From Streptomyces sp. ATexAB-D23 (GTDB lineage: Bacteria > Actinomycetota > Actinomycetes > Streptomycetales > Streptomycetaceae), in assembly GCF_000373645.1 (NCBI RefSeq), contig NZ_KB892008.1, positions 195 through 64,194 on the forward strand: a stretch of DNA of 64,000 bases, given 5' to 3'. Positions 1 through 8,839 of the stretch are shown piece after piece. Position 1 is the stretch's first letter; each line of letters opens with the position of its first letter. The notes beneath the pieces are model-generated. The model was not told the DNA's origin. It did no database searches and saw only the letters and a list, made by a program, of their open reading frames with translations. A program made the position numbers and the translations under genes.

Positions 1-475
1 GGCCGAGGGCCTTGTGGCCGCCGCCGTCGGGGATGTTGCCGAGTTTCTTGATGTCGACGTGGACGAGTTCGCCGGGCCGGTCGCGTTCGTAGCGGCGTAT
101 GACACGGCCGGTGGCCCGGTCCAGGTGGGTGAGGCGGGCCAGGCGGTAGCGGGTCAGGACGCGGTGGACGGTGGAGGGCACCAGCCCGAGCAGGTGCGCG
201 ATGCGGGCCGGTCCCCACCGGCGCAGGACGCGGACCTTGATGATCCGGCGTTCGGTGCGGGTCGGGGTCTGCCGGGGGCTGGTGTGCGGACGGGAGGAGT
301 GGTCGGTCATGCCGGCCTCGCCGGACCGGCGGTAGCGGTCGGCCCATCGCTGGGCCGTGGTCGGCGAGACCTGGAAGCGTTCGGCGGCCCGCCGCAGGGG
401 CCAGTTGTCCTCGACGACGCAGCGGGCCAGACGCAGGCGTCCGGTCTCGGTCAGGGGTGCATTACGGTGGGGCAC
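1..475 (-). CDS. IS481-family transposase, N-terminal part (truncated by window edge)
   Basis: The reading frame opens at a GTG (475) and stays open to base 1, so only about 158 residues are visible. The first ~120 residues form paired helix-turn-helix segments: one around RRAAERFQVSPTTAQRWADR and a second around WGPARIAHLLGLVPSTVHR. They are followed by the start of the DDE integrase core, ELVHVDIKKLGNIPDGGGH, whose D would be the first catalytic aspartate of the family. This order is typical of IS481/IS3-like transposases, which cut and join DNA ends. The rest of the catalytic core is beyond the window, so it cannot be judged whether the copy is intact. It lies next to ordinary chromosomal genes and a possible gene remnant. 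Confidence 0.85.
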   Translation of the reverse strand, partial: MPHRNAPLTETGRLRLARCVVEDNWPLRRAAERFQVSPTTAQRWADRYRRSGEAGMTDHSSRPHTSPRQTPTRTERRIIKVRVLRRWGPARIAHLLGLVPSTVHRVLTRYRLARLTHLDRATGRVIRRYERDRPGELVHVDIKKLGNIPDGGGHKALG

Positions 476-597
476 GAGGGCCTTTCGGTCGGTGTCGACG
501 TCGCAATCCACACCGAACCCGGAAGGCCCTCACACGTTCAAGATCCCTCAGCCGAGATATGGCTCACCCGTCCACAACCTCCTCGGACAGAACACCT
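1..597 (-). mobile_element. Partial IS481-family insertion sequence (5' end only)
   Basis: The left part of the window carries the start of an IS481-type transposase gene on the minus strand together with about 120 bases of upstream DNA. The outer end is put near 597 because of the motif AGGTGTTCTGTCCGAGGAGG (minus strand, 578-597), which resembles ends I remember from Streptomyces IS481 elements. That boundary is inference: the other terminal repeat lies outside the window, so neither the inverted repeat nor a target duplication can be checked. Confidence 0.6.
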
Positions 598-623
598 AGG
601 GCCTGTCGTCGCGTTCCCGTCGT

Positions 624-761
624 TCACCCGGAGCGCGCCCCGCGTTCCAGCCGGGCGCGCAGGATCGGCTGGGAGCCGGTGACGAAGATCCAGACGGCCG
701 GGATCACCGCGCCGGCCACGTCGAGCAGCCGGGGGAAGACGCCACCGGCCCCGTACCGCAC
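624..761 (-). pseudogene. Possible remnant of a membrane protein gene (C-terminal end)
   Basis: A short minus-strand frame, about 45 codons from a GTG at 761 to a TGA at 624, encodes a hydrophobic helix followed by a basic tail (LLDVAGAVIPAVWIFV, then RARLERGARSG). This looks like the C-terminal end of a longer membrane protein rather than random sequence. No complete upstream domain or ribosome binding site is seen. Its position between the IS end and bioY suggests a gene eroded by past rearrangement. The rest of 598-1040 holds nothing else I can support apart from the presumed bioY promoter region. It could equally be a spurious frame. Confidence 0.25.
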
Positions 762-1040
762 CCTGCCGGGCGCCGGGCGGAGGGCCGCCGTCACGGGGCG
801 GGCTTTTAGAGGGAGTTCACAGTCCCGCCCCCGAGCCCCCTCCCGTGCGGCACCGGGAGAACGCGCCCCCACCTCCGTGACAAGCATCACGCCTCGCGAT
901 GATTGCGTGGCCCACGTTGTGCGAATCCCACCAACGCCCCAACCGTCGCTTTGTGGGCCGCTGATGGTGATCGAGCGCGACTCCGTCGGCTAACGTCAGG
1001 CTCAGTCCGTCCCTGTCTGCCCTCACCCCGCGGAGTCCCG

Positions 1041-1634
1041 ATGAGCACTGCTGCCGCCCCCGTCCGTACCGGAGTGGTCCTCGCCGACCTGCTCCCCGCC
1101 GTCCGGCACCGCTACGCCGTGGACACCGCCCTCGTGCTCGGCGGCGCCGCGCTCACCGGCATAGCCGCCCAGATCGCCGTGCCGGTCCCGGGCTCCCCGG
1201 TCCCGGTCACCGGCCAGACCTTCGCCGCGCTCCTCGTCGGCACCGCGCTCGGCGCCCGCCGCGGCTTCCTCTCCCTCGCCGTGTACGCGCTCGTCGGCAT
1301 GGCGGGCGTGCCGTGGTTCGCGGGCGGCAGCTCCGGCGCGGGCGGCGCCTCCTTCGGCTACGTGCTCGGCATGCTGCTCGCCGCCACCGTGGTCGGCGGC
1401 CTCGCCCGCCGCGGCGGCGACCGCTCGGTGCTGCGCACGGCCGGCACGATGGTGCTCGGCTCCGCGATCATCTACGCGGTCGGCGTGCCGTACCTGGCGC
1501 TGTCCACCGGCATGTCGGCGAGCGCCGCTATCGCCGCGGGCCTGACGCCGTTCCTGCTCGGTGACGCGCTGAAGGCGGCGCTCGCCATGGGCGCGCTGCC
1601 CACCTCCTGGAAGCTCATCGGCCGCCGGGGCTGA
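1041..1634 (+). CDS. bioY: Biotin transporter BioY (ECF S-component)
   Basis: A 197-residue, strongly hydrophobic protein of the BioY family, the substrate-binding membrane subunit of energy-coupling factor biotin transporters. The ATG at 1041 follows a weak GGAG. Family signatures are visible: PVPGSPVPVTGQTFAALLVG in the first third, GARRGFLSLAVYALVGMAGVP, and a glycine-rich FAGGSSGAGGASFGYVLGM loop. About six membrane segments fit the hydropathy, and the length is usual for the family. No bioM/bioN ATPase or T-component genes are adjacent, so it either works alone or uses a shared ECF module. Its last 20 bases overlap the 3' end of the convergent oxidoreductase gene. No biotin-repressor box was recognised upstream. 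Confidence 0.93.
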   Translation: MSTAAAPVRTGVVLADLLPAVRHRYAVDTALVLGGAALTGIAAQIAVPVPGSPVPVTGQTFAALLVGTALGARRGFLSLAVYALVGMAGVPWFAGGSSGAGGASFGYVLGMLLAATVVGGLARRGGDRSVLRTAGTMVLGSAIIYAVGVPYLALSTGMSASAAIAAGLTPFLLGDALKAALAMGALPTSWKLIGRRG

Positions 1635-2925
1635 CCGGGCCGCCGCTTTTGTAAGGACCTCCGAAGAGGCTCGCCGGGTCGTACCGCGACACCAGACCGG
1701 CGAGCCTCTCGGCTGTCCGGGGGCCGTGGAAGCCGTCCGTGCGGTCGCCGCCGCCGAACGAGAAGTTCAGCGAACGGCCGATGACCAGCGGCCCCAGGAC
1801 CGCCGCCACCTCCTCGTACAGGGCGCGCGCCGAGGCCACATCCGTACCGTCCAGCGGGGTGAGCAGCCGCAGCAGGTAGCCGGCCTCGCGGTGGGGCACC
1901 GCGCTGCGCGGTTCCGGGGCGGTGGCCAGGGCGCCGCCGAGGTGGTTGAGCTGCACCACGTTCATCATCGGCGCCGCGCGCCCGGTCAGTTCCAGCACCC
2001 GGGCCGCCCGGCCGGCGTCCAGCCCGCTCAGCATCAGCCCGTCCCCGTAGTAGGCGTGCGGGAACGGCGGATCGCTGTGGATGGTGGGGCTCTCGGTGTA
2101 CGGCATCTCCCGCAGCGAGTCCGCCAGCACCGGCCCGATCGCCCGCAGCGGGGCGATCAGCCGCTCACCCTCCCGCGCCGGGCCGGTGAACGCGACCCGC
2201 ACCGACACCACGTACCGGCCGCGCAGCTCCTCGGGCACCTGCGGAATCCCGGGGTGGGCGAGCGCGGCGACCGAGGAGGTCACCGCGGCGGGCAGGGTCC
2301 GCGTCCACTCCAGATAGCGGCGCAGCACCTCGGGCCCGGTCTCCCCGTCCCCGTCGAAGGCGAGCGAACCGCCGTACAGCCGGGCCACCGGGACGAGCCC
2401 GGTCTCCATGCCCGTCACCACGCCCAGCCGGTGCCCGCCGCCGCGCAGCCCCCAGAACAGCTCCGGCTCCGCCTCGGCGGTCACCCGGCGCGCGACCCCG
2501 TCGCCCGTCACCACGTCGAACGCGCGCGCCCGGTCGGCGGCGTACCCGAACTCCCGGCCCAGCACGCCCAGGCCGCCCCCGAGCGTGTACGAGACGGCGC
2601 CGACGCCGGGCGCCGAGCCGTTGAGCGGGGCCAGACCGTGCGGTGCGGCGGCCTCGACGACCCGGCCCCAGGTGACGCCCGCGCCGATCCACGCGGTGCG
2701 CCGCTCCGGGTCGATACGGACCTCGTCCAGGCGGCGGGTGCTGATCAGGACCCCGCCATCGACGGGACCCGGCAGTCCGTGCCCGGTGGCGTGCAGGGCG
2801 ACCCGGTGGCCCTCCCGGGCGGCCGCGGCCACGGCCGCCCGCACCTCCTCGGCGTCGGCGGGCTCGACCACGAGGTCCGGGCGGACGGGGAAACCGGTCT
2901 GGAAACCTGCGGGTACGGCGGTCAT
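1615..2925 (-). CDS. FAD-binding oxidoreductase (PCMH/berberine-bridge type)
   Basis: A 436-residue flavoprotein. The N-terminal PCMH-type FAD-binding domain (about residues 15-185) contains HATGHGLP, whose His45 or His49 is the likely site of covalent FAD attachment, followed by GAGVTWGRVVEAAAPHGLAP and the glycine-rich YTLGGGLGVLGREFG and WGLRGGGHRLGVVTG. A berberine-bridge-like C-terminus closes the protein (FSFGGGDRTDGFHG, then RYDPASLFGG). The cysteine used for a second flavin link in bicovalent members is absent at APGVGAVSY. Such enzymes oxidise alcohols, sugars or secondary metabolites; the substrate cannot be read from sequence. The start at 2925 has CTGGAGAG just upstream. A perfect 10-bp palindrome at 2979-3005 lies in the divergent promoter region it shares with rpiB. 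The 3' end overlaps bioY by 20 bases. Confidence 0.88.
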   Translation of the reverse strand: MTAVPAGFQTGFPVRPDLVVEPADAEEVRAAVAAAAREGHRVALHATGHGLPGPVDGGVLISTRRLDEVRIDPERRTAWIGAGVTWGRVVEAAAPHGLAPLNGSAPGVGAVSYTLGGGLGVLGREFGYAADRARAFDVVTGDGVARRVTAEAEPELFWGLRGGGHRLGVVTGMETGLVPVARLYGGSLAFDGDGETGPEVLRRYLEWTRTLPAAVTSSVAALAHPGIPQVPEELRGRYVVSVRVAFTGPAREGERLIAPLRAIGPVLADSLREMPYTESPTIHSDPPFPHAYYGDGLMLSGLDAGRAARVLELTGRAAPMMNVVQLNHLGGALATAPEPRSAVPHREAGYLLRLLTPLDGTDVASARALYEEVAAVLGPLVIGRSLNFSFGGGDRTDGFHGPRTAERLAGLVSRYDPASLFGGPYKSGGPVSPGGR

Positions 2926-2978
2926 GGCGGTGCTCTCCAGTCGTTGGCTCGATCACGTGCGAGCCGGAGCCTTCCCCT

Positions 2979-3005
2979 CATACCTGACAACTGCCGTCAG
3001 GTATG
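2979..3005. promoter_or_regulatory. Perfect 10-bp palindrome between divergent genes (operator-like)
   Basis: CATACCTGAC (2979-2988), a 7-base spacer, then GTCAGGTATG (2996-3005). It lies 54 bases upstream of the oxidoreductase start and 63 bases upstream of rpiB. The size and symmetry resemble operators of TetR-type dimeric repressors. That it is a protein-binding site is inference, and no regulator gene is adjacent. Confidence 0.6.
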
Positions 3006-3067
3006 GAACGCCCGTCCGCGCACACCCTTCGTCGGTCACCCGGGGCCGCTCGTGCCACACTCCTCCC

Positions 3068-3556
<489 letters not shown>

Positions 3557-3634
3557 CCCCCGACCCCCTGTGCCGCCGGTCCTCCCGGCGGCACAGCCAT
3601 GTCCGCCCCCGCCCCACCCAGGAGACCCGCCACC

Positions 3635-4444
3635 GTGCCCGAGGGACACACGATCCACCGCCTCGCCGCGGACCACCGCGAGCGCTTCGCCGGCCGCCCG
3701 GCCCGGGTGAGCAGCCCGCAGGGGAAGTTCTCGGACAGCACCGCCCTGCTCGACGGCCGGGTCCTGGAAGCGGCCGACGCCCACGGCAAACACCTCTTCC
3801 TCGGCTTCCACGACATCGGCTGGGTCCACATCCACCTCGGCCTGTTCGGCAAGCTCGGCTTCGGTACGGTGCCGGCCCCGCCGCCCACCGACACCGTCCG
3901 GCTGCGCCTGCTGAACGACGCCCACCACGCGGACCTGCGCGGCCCCACCACCTGCGCCCTGATCACCGACGCCGAGAAGCGCGCGATACACGACCGGCTG
4001 GGGCCCGACCCGCTGCGCGGCGACGAGGACGGCGAGCGTGCCTGGCGGCGGATCTCCCGTAGCCGGATCACCGTCGCCGCCCTCCTGATGGACCAGAAGG
4101 TCATCGCGGGCGTCGGCAACGTCTACCGCGCCGAGGTGCTGTTCCGGCACGGCATCGACCCGTACCGGGCGGGCAAGGACCTCACCCGCCGCGAGTGGGA
4201 CGCGGTCTGGGCGGACCTGGGCGCGCTGATGCGCGAGGGCGTACGGAACAACCGGATCGACACCGTCCGCCCCGAGCACCTGCCCGGGGCGATGGGCCGC
4301 CCGCCGCGCGTGGACGACCACGGCGGTGAGGTCTACGTCTACCGGCGCGCCCGCCAGGCCTGCCACATCTGCGGCAGTGAGATCCGCACGGCGGACCTGG
4401 CCGCCCGCAACCTCTTCTGGTGTCCCGGCTGCCAGTCCGCGTGA
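3635..4444 (+). CDS. nei: Fpg/Nei-family DNA glycosylase (endonuclease VIII-like)
   Basis: A 269-residue bifunctional DNA glycosylase/AP lyase for base excision repair of oxidised bases. I chose the GTG at 3635 because the mature protein must begin with catalytic Pro2-Glu3 (PEGHTIHRL); AGGAG lies about nine bases upstream. Lys52 in DAHGKHLFLGF is the conserved beta-hairpin lysine, and GVGNVYRAEVLFRHG carries the helix-two-turn-helix asparagine. The C-terminus has a zinc finger with Cys243, Cys246, Cys263 and Cys266 (CHIC and CPGC). Overall it resembles the actinobacterial Nei branch more than Fpg/MutM. It lies 78 bases downstream of rpiB, on the same strand. Substrate preference cannot be assigned from sequence. 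Confidence 0.92.
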   Translation: MPEGHTIHRLAADHRERFAGRPARVSSPQGKFSDSTALLDGRVLEAADAHGKHLFLGFHDIGWVHIHLGLFGKLGFGTVPAPPPTDTVRLRLLNDAHHADLRGPTTCALITDAEKRAIHDRLGPDPLRGDEDGERAWRRISRSRITVAALLMDQKVIAGVGNVYRAEVLFRHGIDPYRAGKDLTRREWDAVWADLGALMREGVRNNRIDTVRPEHLPGAMGRPPRVDDHGGEVYVYRRARQACHICGSEIRTADLAARNLFWCPGCQSA

Positions 4445-4549
4445 ACGCACCCGGCTACCCGCCAGTACGACACCGGTCGGGCCGATTTCGAACACATTGT
4501 CATGGGGTCCCCCTGCACCGGAGGCCGCCGGGTGGATAAGGTCCCCGCA

Positions 4550-5695
4550 ATGGCCCGACGCGCAGGAGCAGACACGTACCCGGCCCGATTGCGGAAATCG
4601 GCGCACCGGGTCCGCAGCACGCTGCGCAGGTCCGGGGTCGACTACTTCCGCGGCGACGGCTCCGACTGGATCGCCCTGGCCGGTCTGCTGCTCGTCATCC
4701 CGGTCATCACCTGCGTCACCCTGGCCGACCCGGTCTGGTGCGCGCCCACCATGCTCGTCCTGCCGATCGTCGCGGGCGGCCTGCTGCTGCGCCCCGCCAG
4801 TCTGCTCGGCCTGTACGCGACGGCGGCCGCCGCCCTCATCGTGGAGTCGATCTGGCTCGGCCCCTACGAGAACGGCCCGGCCAGGGTCACCCCCGGCACC
4901 GTCCTGACGGTCGCGGCCTGCGGGCTCCTCGGGCTGATCCTCGCTCAGTTCCGCGCCCGCGTCGGCGTGCCCTGGCGGCGCGGCGGCACCATGCTCTTCG
5001 ACCTGCGCGAACGCATCCGCGTACAGAGCGCGCTGCCCCGCCTCCCGCAGGGCTGGCACCGCGAGATGGCGCTCCGCCCGGCCGGCGGGCAGTCCTTCTC
5101 CGGCGACTTCGTCGTCGCGGCCCGCACCCACGGCGGCCGGACCCTGGAGGCCGTCCTGACCGACGTCTCCGGCAAGGGCATGGACGCGGGCTCCCGCGCC
5201 CTGCTGCTGTCCGGCGCCTTCGGCGGGCTCCTCGGCTCACTGCCGCCGCACGGCTTCCTGCCCGCCGCCAACGGCTATCTGCTGCGCCAGGACTGGGACG
5301 AGGGCTTCGCCACCTCGATCCATCTGGTCCTCGACCTCGAAACGGGCGACTACGAACTCCTTTCGGCGGGCCATCCGCCCGCCCTCCAGCTCCACGCCGG
5401 CAGTGGCCAGTGGGAGGAGATGGCGGCGGAGGGCCCGCTGCTCGGGGTGTACGACGGGGCCGAGTTCGACCCGGTGAAGGGGCATCTGGCCCCGGGCGAC
5501 GTGCTGATGCTGTTCACCGACGGACTGGTGGAGGCATCGGACCGGGACATCGCGGAGGGCATCGACCGGCTGACCGGCGAGGCCGACCGCTATGTCGCCA
5601 CCGGCTTCGAGGGCGCCGCCTGGCACCTGATCGAGGCCTGCGCCAAGGACGTCAACGACGACCGGGCCCTGCTGCTCCTGTCACGCAAGTCCTGA
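4550..5695 (+). CDS. Membrane-anchored PP2C-family (SpoIIE-type) protein phosphatase
   Basis: A 381-residue protein with about four N-terminal membrane helices (roughly residues 41-59, 66-82, 84-103, 114-132) and a cytoplasmic SpoIIE/RsbU-type serine/threonine phosphatase domain (about 160-380). Metal-ligand motifs are present: SFSGDFVVAA with Asp186, LTDVSGKGMDAG with Asp205, MLFTDGLVEA, and a final NDDRALLLL. Such phosphatases usually dephosphorylate anti-anti-sigma factors. No PAS, GAF or kinase domain is attached, so the sensing part would be the membrane region. The ATG at 4550 is preceded by TAAGGT and seven bases, a -10-like element that would make the mRNA leaderless; an in-frame GTG at 4532 is the alternative start. 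No anti-sigma or STAS gene is adjacent. Confidence 0.88.
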   Translation: MARRAGADTYPARLRKSAHRVRSTLRRSGVDYFRGDGSDWIALAGLLLVIPVITCVTLADPVWCAPTMLVLPIVAGGLLLRPASLLGLYATAAAALIVESIWLGPYENGPARVTPGTVLTVAACGLLGLILAQFRARVGVPWRRGGTMLFDLRERIRVQSALPRLPQGWHREMALRPAGGQSFSGDFVVAARTHGGRTLEAVLTDVSGKGMDAGSRALLLSGAFGGLLGSLPPHGFLPAANGYLLRQDWDEGFATSIHLVLDLETGDYELLSAGHPPALQLHAGSGQWEEMAAEGPLLGVYDGAEFDPVKGHLAPGDVLMLFTDGLVEASDRDIAEGIDRLTGEADRYVATGFEGAAWHLIEACAKDVNDDRALLLLSRKS

Positions 5696-5760
5696 ACCAT
5701 ACGCAAACGCCGTGAACCGGGCACGCGTCAACGGGAGTCGGACGCTCACCTGATCGAGAT

Positions 5761-6939
5761 TCACGGGACCGGGGTCCGCGGCAGCGGCGCGACGGCGGGT
5801 TCCGGCCTGCCCGGCAGGAGGCGGGCCAGCCAGTGCGAGCGCCCGGCCGCCAGCGGAGCCAGGACCGCCAGGACGAGCACATAGCCCGCGATGAACGGGG
5901 AGAGCCGTTCGTTCAGGCCGGCACCGGCCGCCATCGTGGCGAGGATCAGGGCGAATTCGCCGCGCGCCACCAGGGTGGTGGCGATGTTCGCGGCGGCCTG
6001 CGGGCCGAACGAGTACACCTTGGCGGTGGCGATTCCGGAGAGGATGTTCATCGCGAGGGTCACCGCGACGGCGGCCAGCACCGGCCACAGCACGGTCGGC
6101 AGGTCGCCGGGGTCGATGGAGAGCCCGAAGGCGAAGAAGAAGATCGCGCCGAACGCGTCCCGCAGGGGGTGGACCAGCTTGCGGATGCGCTCGCCCGACG
6201 ACGTGTTGCCGAGCATCAGTCCCACCATGAAGGCACCGATCGCGTCCGCGACACCGAACCACTCCGACACCCCGGCCACCAGGACGGCGGCCCCGAGGAA
6301 GGAGATCACGAGGAGTTCGTCGTCCCGGGTGCTGATCAGCTTGCCGATGACCCGGATGCCGTACCGGGCGGCCAGGGCGAGCACGAGCAGGAAGCCGAAC
6401 GCCTTGCCGCCGTCGGTCACCGCCGCGCCGAGGCTGTCCGCGCCGGAGAGGACGGGCTGGAGGGCGGCCAGGTAAAGGGCGAGGAAGATGTCGTCGACCA
6501 CGATGATGCCGAGGATCGGCCGGGTCTCCGGATCACCGAGCCGGCCCAGGTCGACCAGCACTTTGGTGACGATGGCCGACGAGGAGATGCCGAGCACGCC
6601 GGCGAGCACCAGCGCCTCGGAGGTTCCCCAGCCCAGCGCGAAGCCGAAGCCCAGCCCGGCGCCGACGTTCAGGACGAGGTAGGCGCCGCCGGCGACGACC
6701 ATCTTGCGGCCGCCCGTCTTGAGGTCGTCCAGGTGGAACTCCAGGCCCAGGTAGAAGAGGAGCAGCACCAGGCCGAGTGCGGAGAGCATCTCCAGCTCGT
6801 GCGGATCGGCGACGAGGACGATGCCGGGGGTGTGTGGGCCGAGGAGGATCCCGGCCAGGATGAACAGGGGGATCGTCGGCAGCCCGATGCGGCGGCCGAC
6901 GCGGGCGAGGACGGCGGCGGCGAGGAAGGCGCCGCCCAT
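5761..6939 (-). CDS. CPA2-family cation:proton antiporter (KefB-like)
   Basis: A 392-residue integral membrane protein with about 12 hydrophobic segments. Motifs of the CPA2 sodium/potassium:proton exchanger family include LPTIPLFILAGILLGP, YLGLEFHLDDLK, SSSAIVTKVLVDLG, the charged pair IIVVDDIFLALYL and FMVGLMLGNTSSGERIRK. No cytoplasmic TrkA-N/RCK domain follows, and no separate regulatory subunit gene is adjacent. The only ATG that fits is at 6939, but homologous-looking sequence continues nine codons upstream (IGHADTLIA), where the frame has no ATG, GTG or TTG before an in-frame TGA. AAAGG sits suitably before an ATC codon at 6966. The true start is therefore uncertain: either a shortened first helix or a rare ATC start. 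Confidence 0.88.
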   Translation of the reverse strand: MGGAFLAAAVLARVGRRIGLPTIPLFILAGILLGPHTPGIVLVADPHELEMLSALGLVLLLFYLGLEFHLDDLKTGGRKMVVAGGAYLVLNVGAGLGFGFALGWGTSEALVLAGVLGISSSAIVTKVLVDLGRLGDPETRPILGIIVVDDIFLALYLAALQPVLSGADSLGAAVTDGGKAFGFLLVLALAARYGIRVIGKLISTRDDELLVISFLGAAVLVAGVSEWFGVADAIGAFMVGLMLGNTSSGERIRKLVHPLRDAFGAIFFFAFGLSIDPGDLPTVLWPVLAAVAVTLAMNILSGIATAKVYSFGPQAAANIATTLVARGEFALILATMAAGAGLNERLSPFIAGYVLVLAVLAPLAAGRSHWLARLLPGRPEPAVAPLPRTPVP

Positions 6940-7126
6940 GGCGATGAGCGTGTCTGCGTGTCCGATGAGCCTGGCCTTTCAAATAGTCAAGAGAGTGTCA
7001 AGAAATGGTCAGAAGTTAGTTTACCGAATGATTGAAGTTGCAACTGAGGGGGTGGCCGGACGGCCTACATCCCCTCGCCTCGGGAACCCCCGCCGAACAG
7101 CGGAATTGAGCCAACACCCGCGGACA

Positions 7127-7162
7127 CGACGAAGCCCGGCCGCAGTGGGCCGGGCTTCGTCG
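7127..7162. terminator. Intrinsic-type hairpin downstream of the acyltransferase gene
   Basis: Two perfect 15-base arms (7127-7141 and 7148-7162) around a 6-base loop, 22 bases beyond the stop codon of the minus-strand acyltransferase. There is no clear T-run, which is usual in Streptomyces. Confidence 0.8.
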
Positions 7163-7184
7163 GTGGGGGAGCGGAGGCGGGGTC

Positions 7185-8336
7185 TCAGAGCTTGGCGGAC
7201 TCCTTGCGGAACGCCCAGTTCATGTCCGGCTCGGTCACGCAGCGCAGGACCCGGCGCACCGGCGGCGTGCACAGCAGCGTCACACCGGCGGATGCGACCA
7301 CGGTCACGATCACCAGGCCGGTCGGCGAGACGAGCCCGGGGTGGTCGTCGAAGACGCCCGCGTAACCGACGCCCTTCACGAAGAAGCCGTGCAGCAGGTA
7401 GCCGCAGATCGTGCCGGCGCCGAGCACCGTGAACCACATGTGCCGGCGCGGCACCAGGGCCAGGAACGCGGCGGTCAGCAGTGTCGCGCAGCCGAACATC
7501 GCGAGCGTCATCACGGCGCCGGACCACCACGGCGCGCCCATGTCCTGGGCGCTGGAGTCCCGCAGGAACCAGCCCAGTTGCATCCGGGGCGCCGCCCAGT
7601 ACGCGAAGACGAGGGCCACGGCGAACAGCGGCAGGGCGGCCAGCCGCGCCTCGCGGCGGCGCACCAGCTCGAAGTGCTCCGGCTTCAGCTGGAGCCCGAG
7701 CACGAAGAAGGGCAGGAACTGCAGGACGCGCGGCAGGTCGAGGTCGTCGCCGATGCTGGGGGCGAGCGAGGCGAGGACGGCGATCACGAGGGAGACGGCC
7801 AGCGGGTGGCGGAGGCTGCGCCACACCGGGGTGGTGAGCCGCCAGATGAACAGGGCGGCCAGGAACCAGGTCAGGTACCAGGGCTCCAGCAGGCTGATCG
7901 GGGCGTCCGGCTGGTCGTTCGCGTACCGCCGGAACAGCGAGTACGCCGTCTCGAACACCACGTAGGGCACGGCGACACCGGTGATCAGCCGCTTCACCTT
8001 GGCGGGGCTCAGGTCGAACGACCGTGAGAAGTATCCCGAGATGAGGATGAACGCCGGCATGTGGAAGGTGTACGTGACCATGTACAGCGCGCGGGCGGCC
8101 CGGCTCCCCTCCATGACGGGGACCCATGAGTGCGCCACCGCGACCAGCACGATGGCGAGGTACTTCGCGTTGTCGAAGTAGGCGTCACGCTTCTTGGCGG
8201 GCGCGCTCCGCGCAGGCTCGTTCGCTACCGGAGCGGGTGCTTCCCCGGTCGCCGTCGGCGCAGGGTGTCTGGGCTCCGACTCCCCGGTCGCCGGGGAAAG
8301 CTTGGCCCTCTGCAATGCGTTCGGAGCGTGGAACAT
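7185..8336 (-). CDS. Membrane acyltransferase, acyltransferase-3 family
   Basis: About 383 residues. The N-terminal ~50 residues are Ala/Pro-rich and polar, followed by an acyltransferase-3 membrane domain with about ten helices. KKRDAYFDNAKYLAIVLVAVAHSW contains the family's conserved early segment, with the His of VAHSW in the place of the catalytic-type histidine; YTFHMPAFILISGYFSR and LEPWYLTWFLAALFIWRL are further signatures. Such proteins O-acylate sugars or lipids of the envelope; the substrate is unknown. I prefer the ATG at 8336 because AGGG lies eight bases upstream; in-frame ATGs at 8366 and 8381 would add up to 15 residues and lack a good ribosome binding site. A strong terminator follows at 7127-7162. 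Confidence 0.88.
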   Translation of the reverse strand: MFHAPNALQRAKLSPATGESEPRHPAPTATGEAPAPVANEPARSAPAKKRDAYFDNAKYLAIVLVAVAHSWVPVMEGSRAARALYMVTYTFHMPAFILISGYFSRSFDLSPAKVKRLITGVAVPYVVFETAYSLFRRYANDQPDAPISLLEPWYLTWFLAALFIWRLTTPVWRSLRHPLAVSLVIAVLASLAPSIGDDLDLPRVLQFLPFFVLGLQLKPEHFELVRRREARLAALPLFAVALVFAYWAAPRMQLGWFLRDSSAQDMGAPWWSGAVMTLAMFGCATLLTAAFLALVPRRHMWFTVLGAGTICGYLLHGFFVKGVGYAGVFDDHPGLVSPTGLVIVTVVASAGVTLLCTPPVRRVLRCVTEPDMNWAFRKESAKL

Positions 8337-8839
8337 CTCAAGCACCCTAGACGTCTCGATTGCCATTCGTGAAACCGCCATCGAATAGCGCGTGTTCCCT
8401 GCATATCAAATGGCAAACCAATGCAACTTGCCCGTTCTGCCTGGTTTTATCCGCATCAAAAGGTGCATACCGTCAGCAGGTTGACCGAAGTGAATTGCGT
8501 CGCGTTCGGCGGTGAATTTCCCTGTGAATAAACTGTGTGGATGCGGAAACGATCACCGTTGCATATCGCTGCGAGGTGCGGATTCACAGGAACGGCCGAT
8601 AGTGCGGCGGGGGTGCGGAACGGCCGGGTCGGGTACGCGTGCACGGTGCTGGCGCACGAGTTCGAACCATCCGGCGCACAAGGGGCGCAGAAGGGCGCAG
8701 GATGGCGTGATATCGACAGGTCGATTCGTCACCCGGCAGCGACCCGGGGGGAGTTGGTGGCACGATGGGCGCGACGGAGGGGTGCACGGCCGCACAGCTC
8801 CGGGCCGGCAAGGCGGACCGACCGAAGGTGTGATCAGTC
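8337..8839. other. Gene-poor interval between divergent genes
   Basis: About 500 bases that are less GC-rich than the genes on either side, especially 8390-8560. It must hold the promoters of the minus-strand acyltransferase and of the small membrane protein at 8840, but I see no convincing -35/-10 pair with proper spacing. The open frames across it show no codon bias and are taken as chance. Confidence 0.5.

Noticed and set aside
762..1040. Biotin repressor site or riboswitch before bioY
   Set aside because: I found no BirA/BioQ-type dyad and no conserved aptamer pattern.
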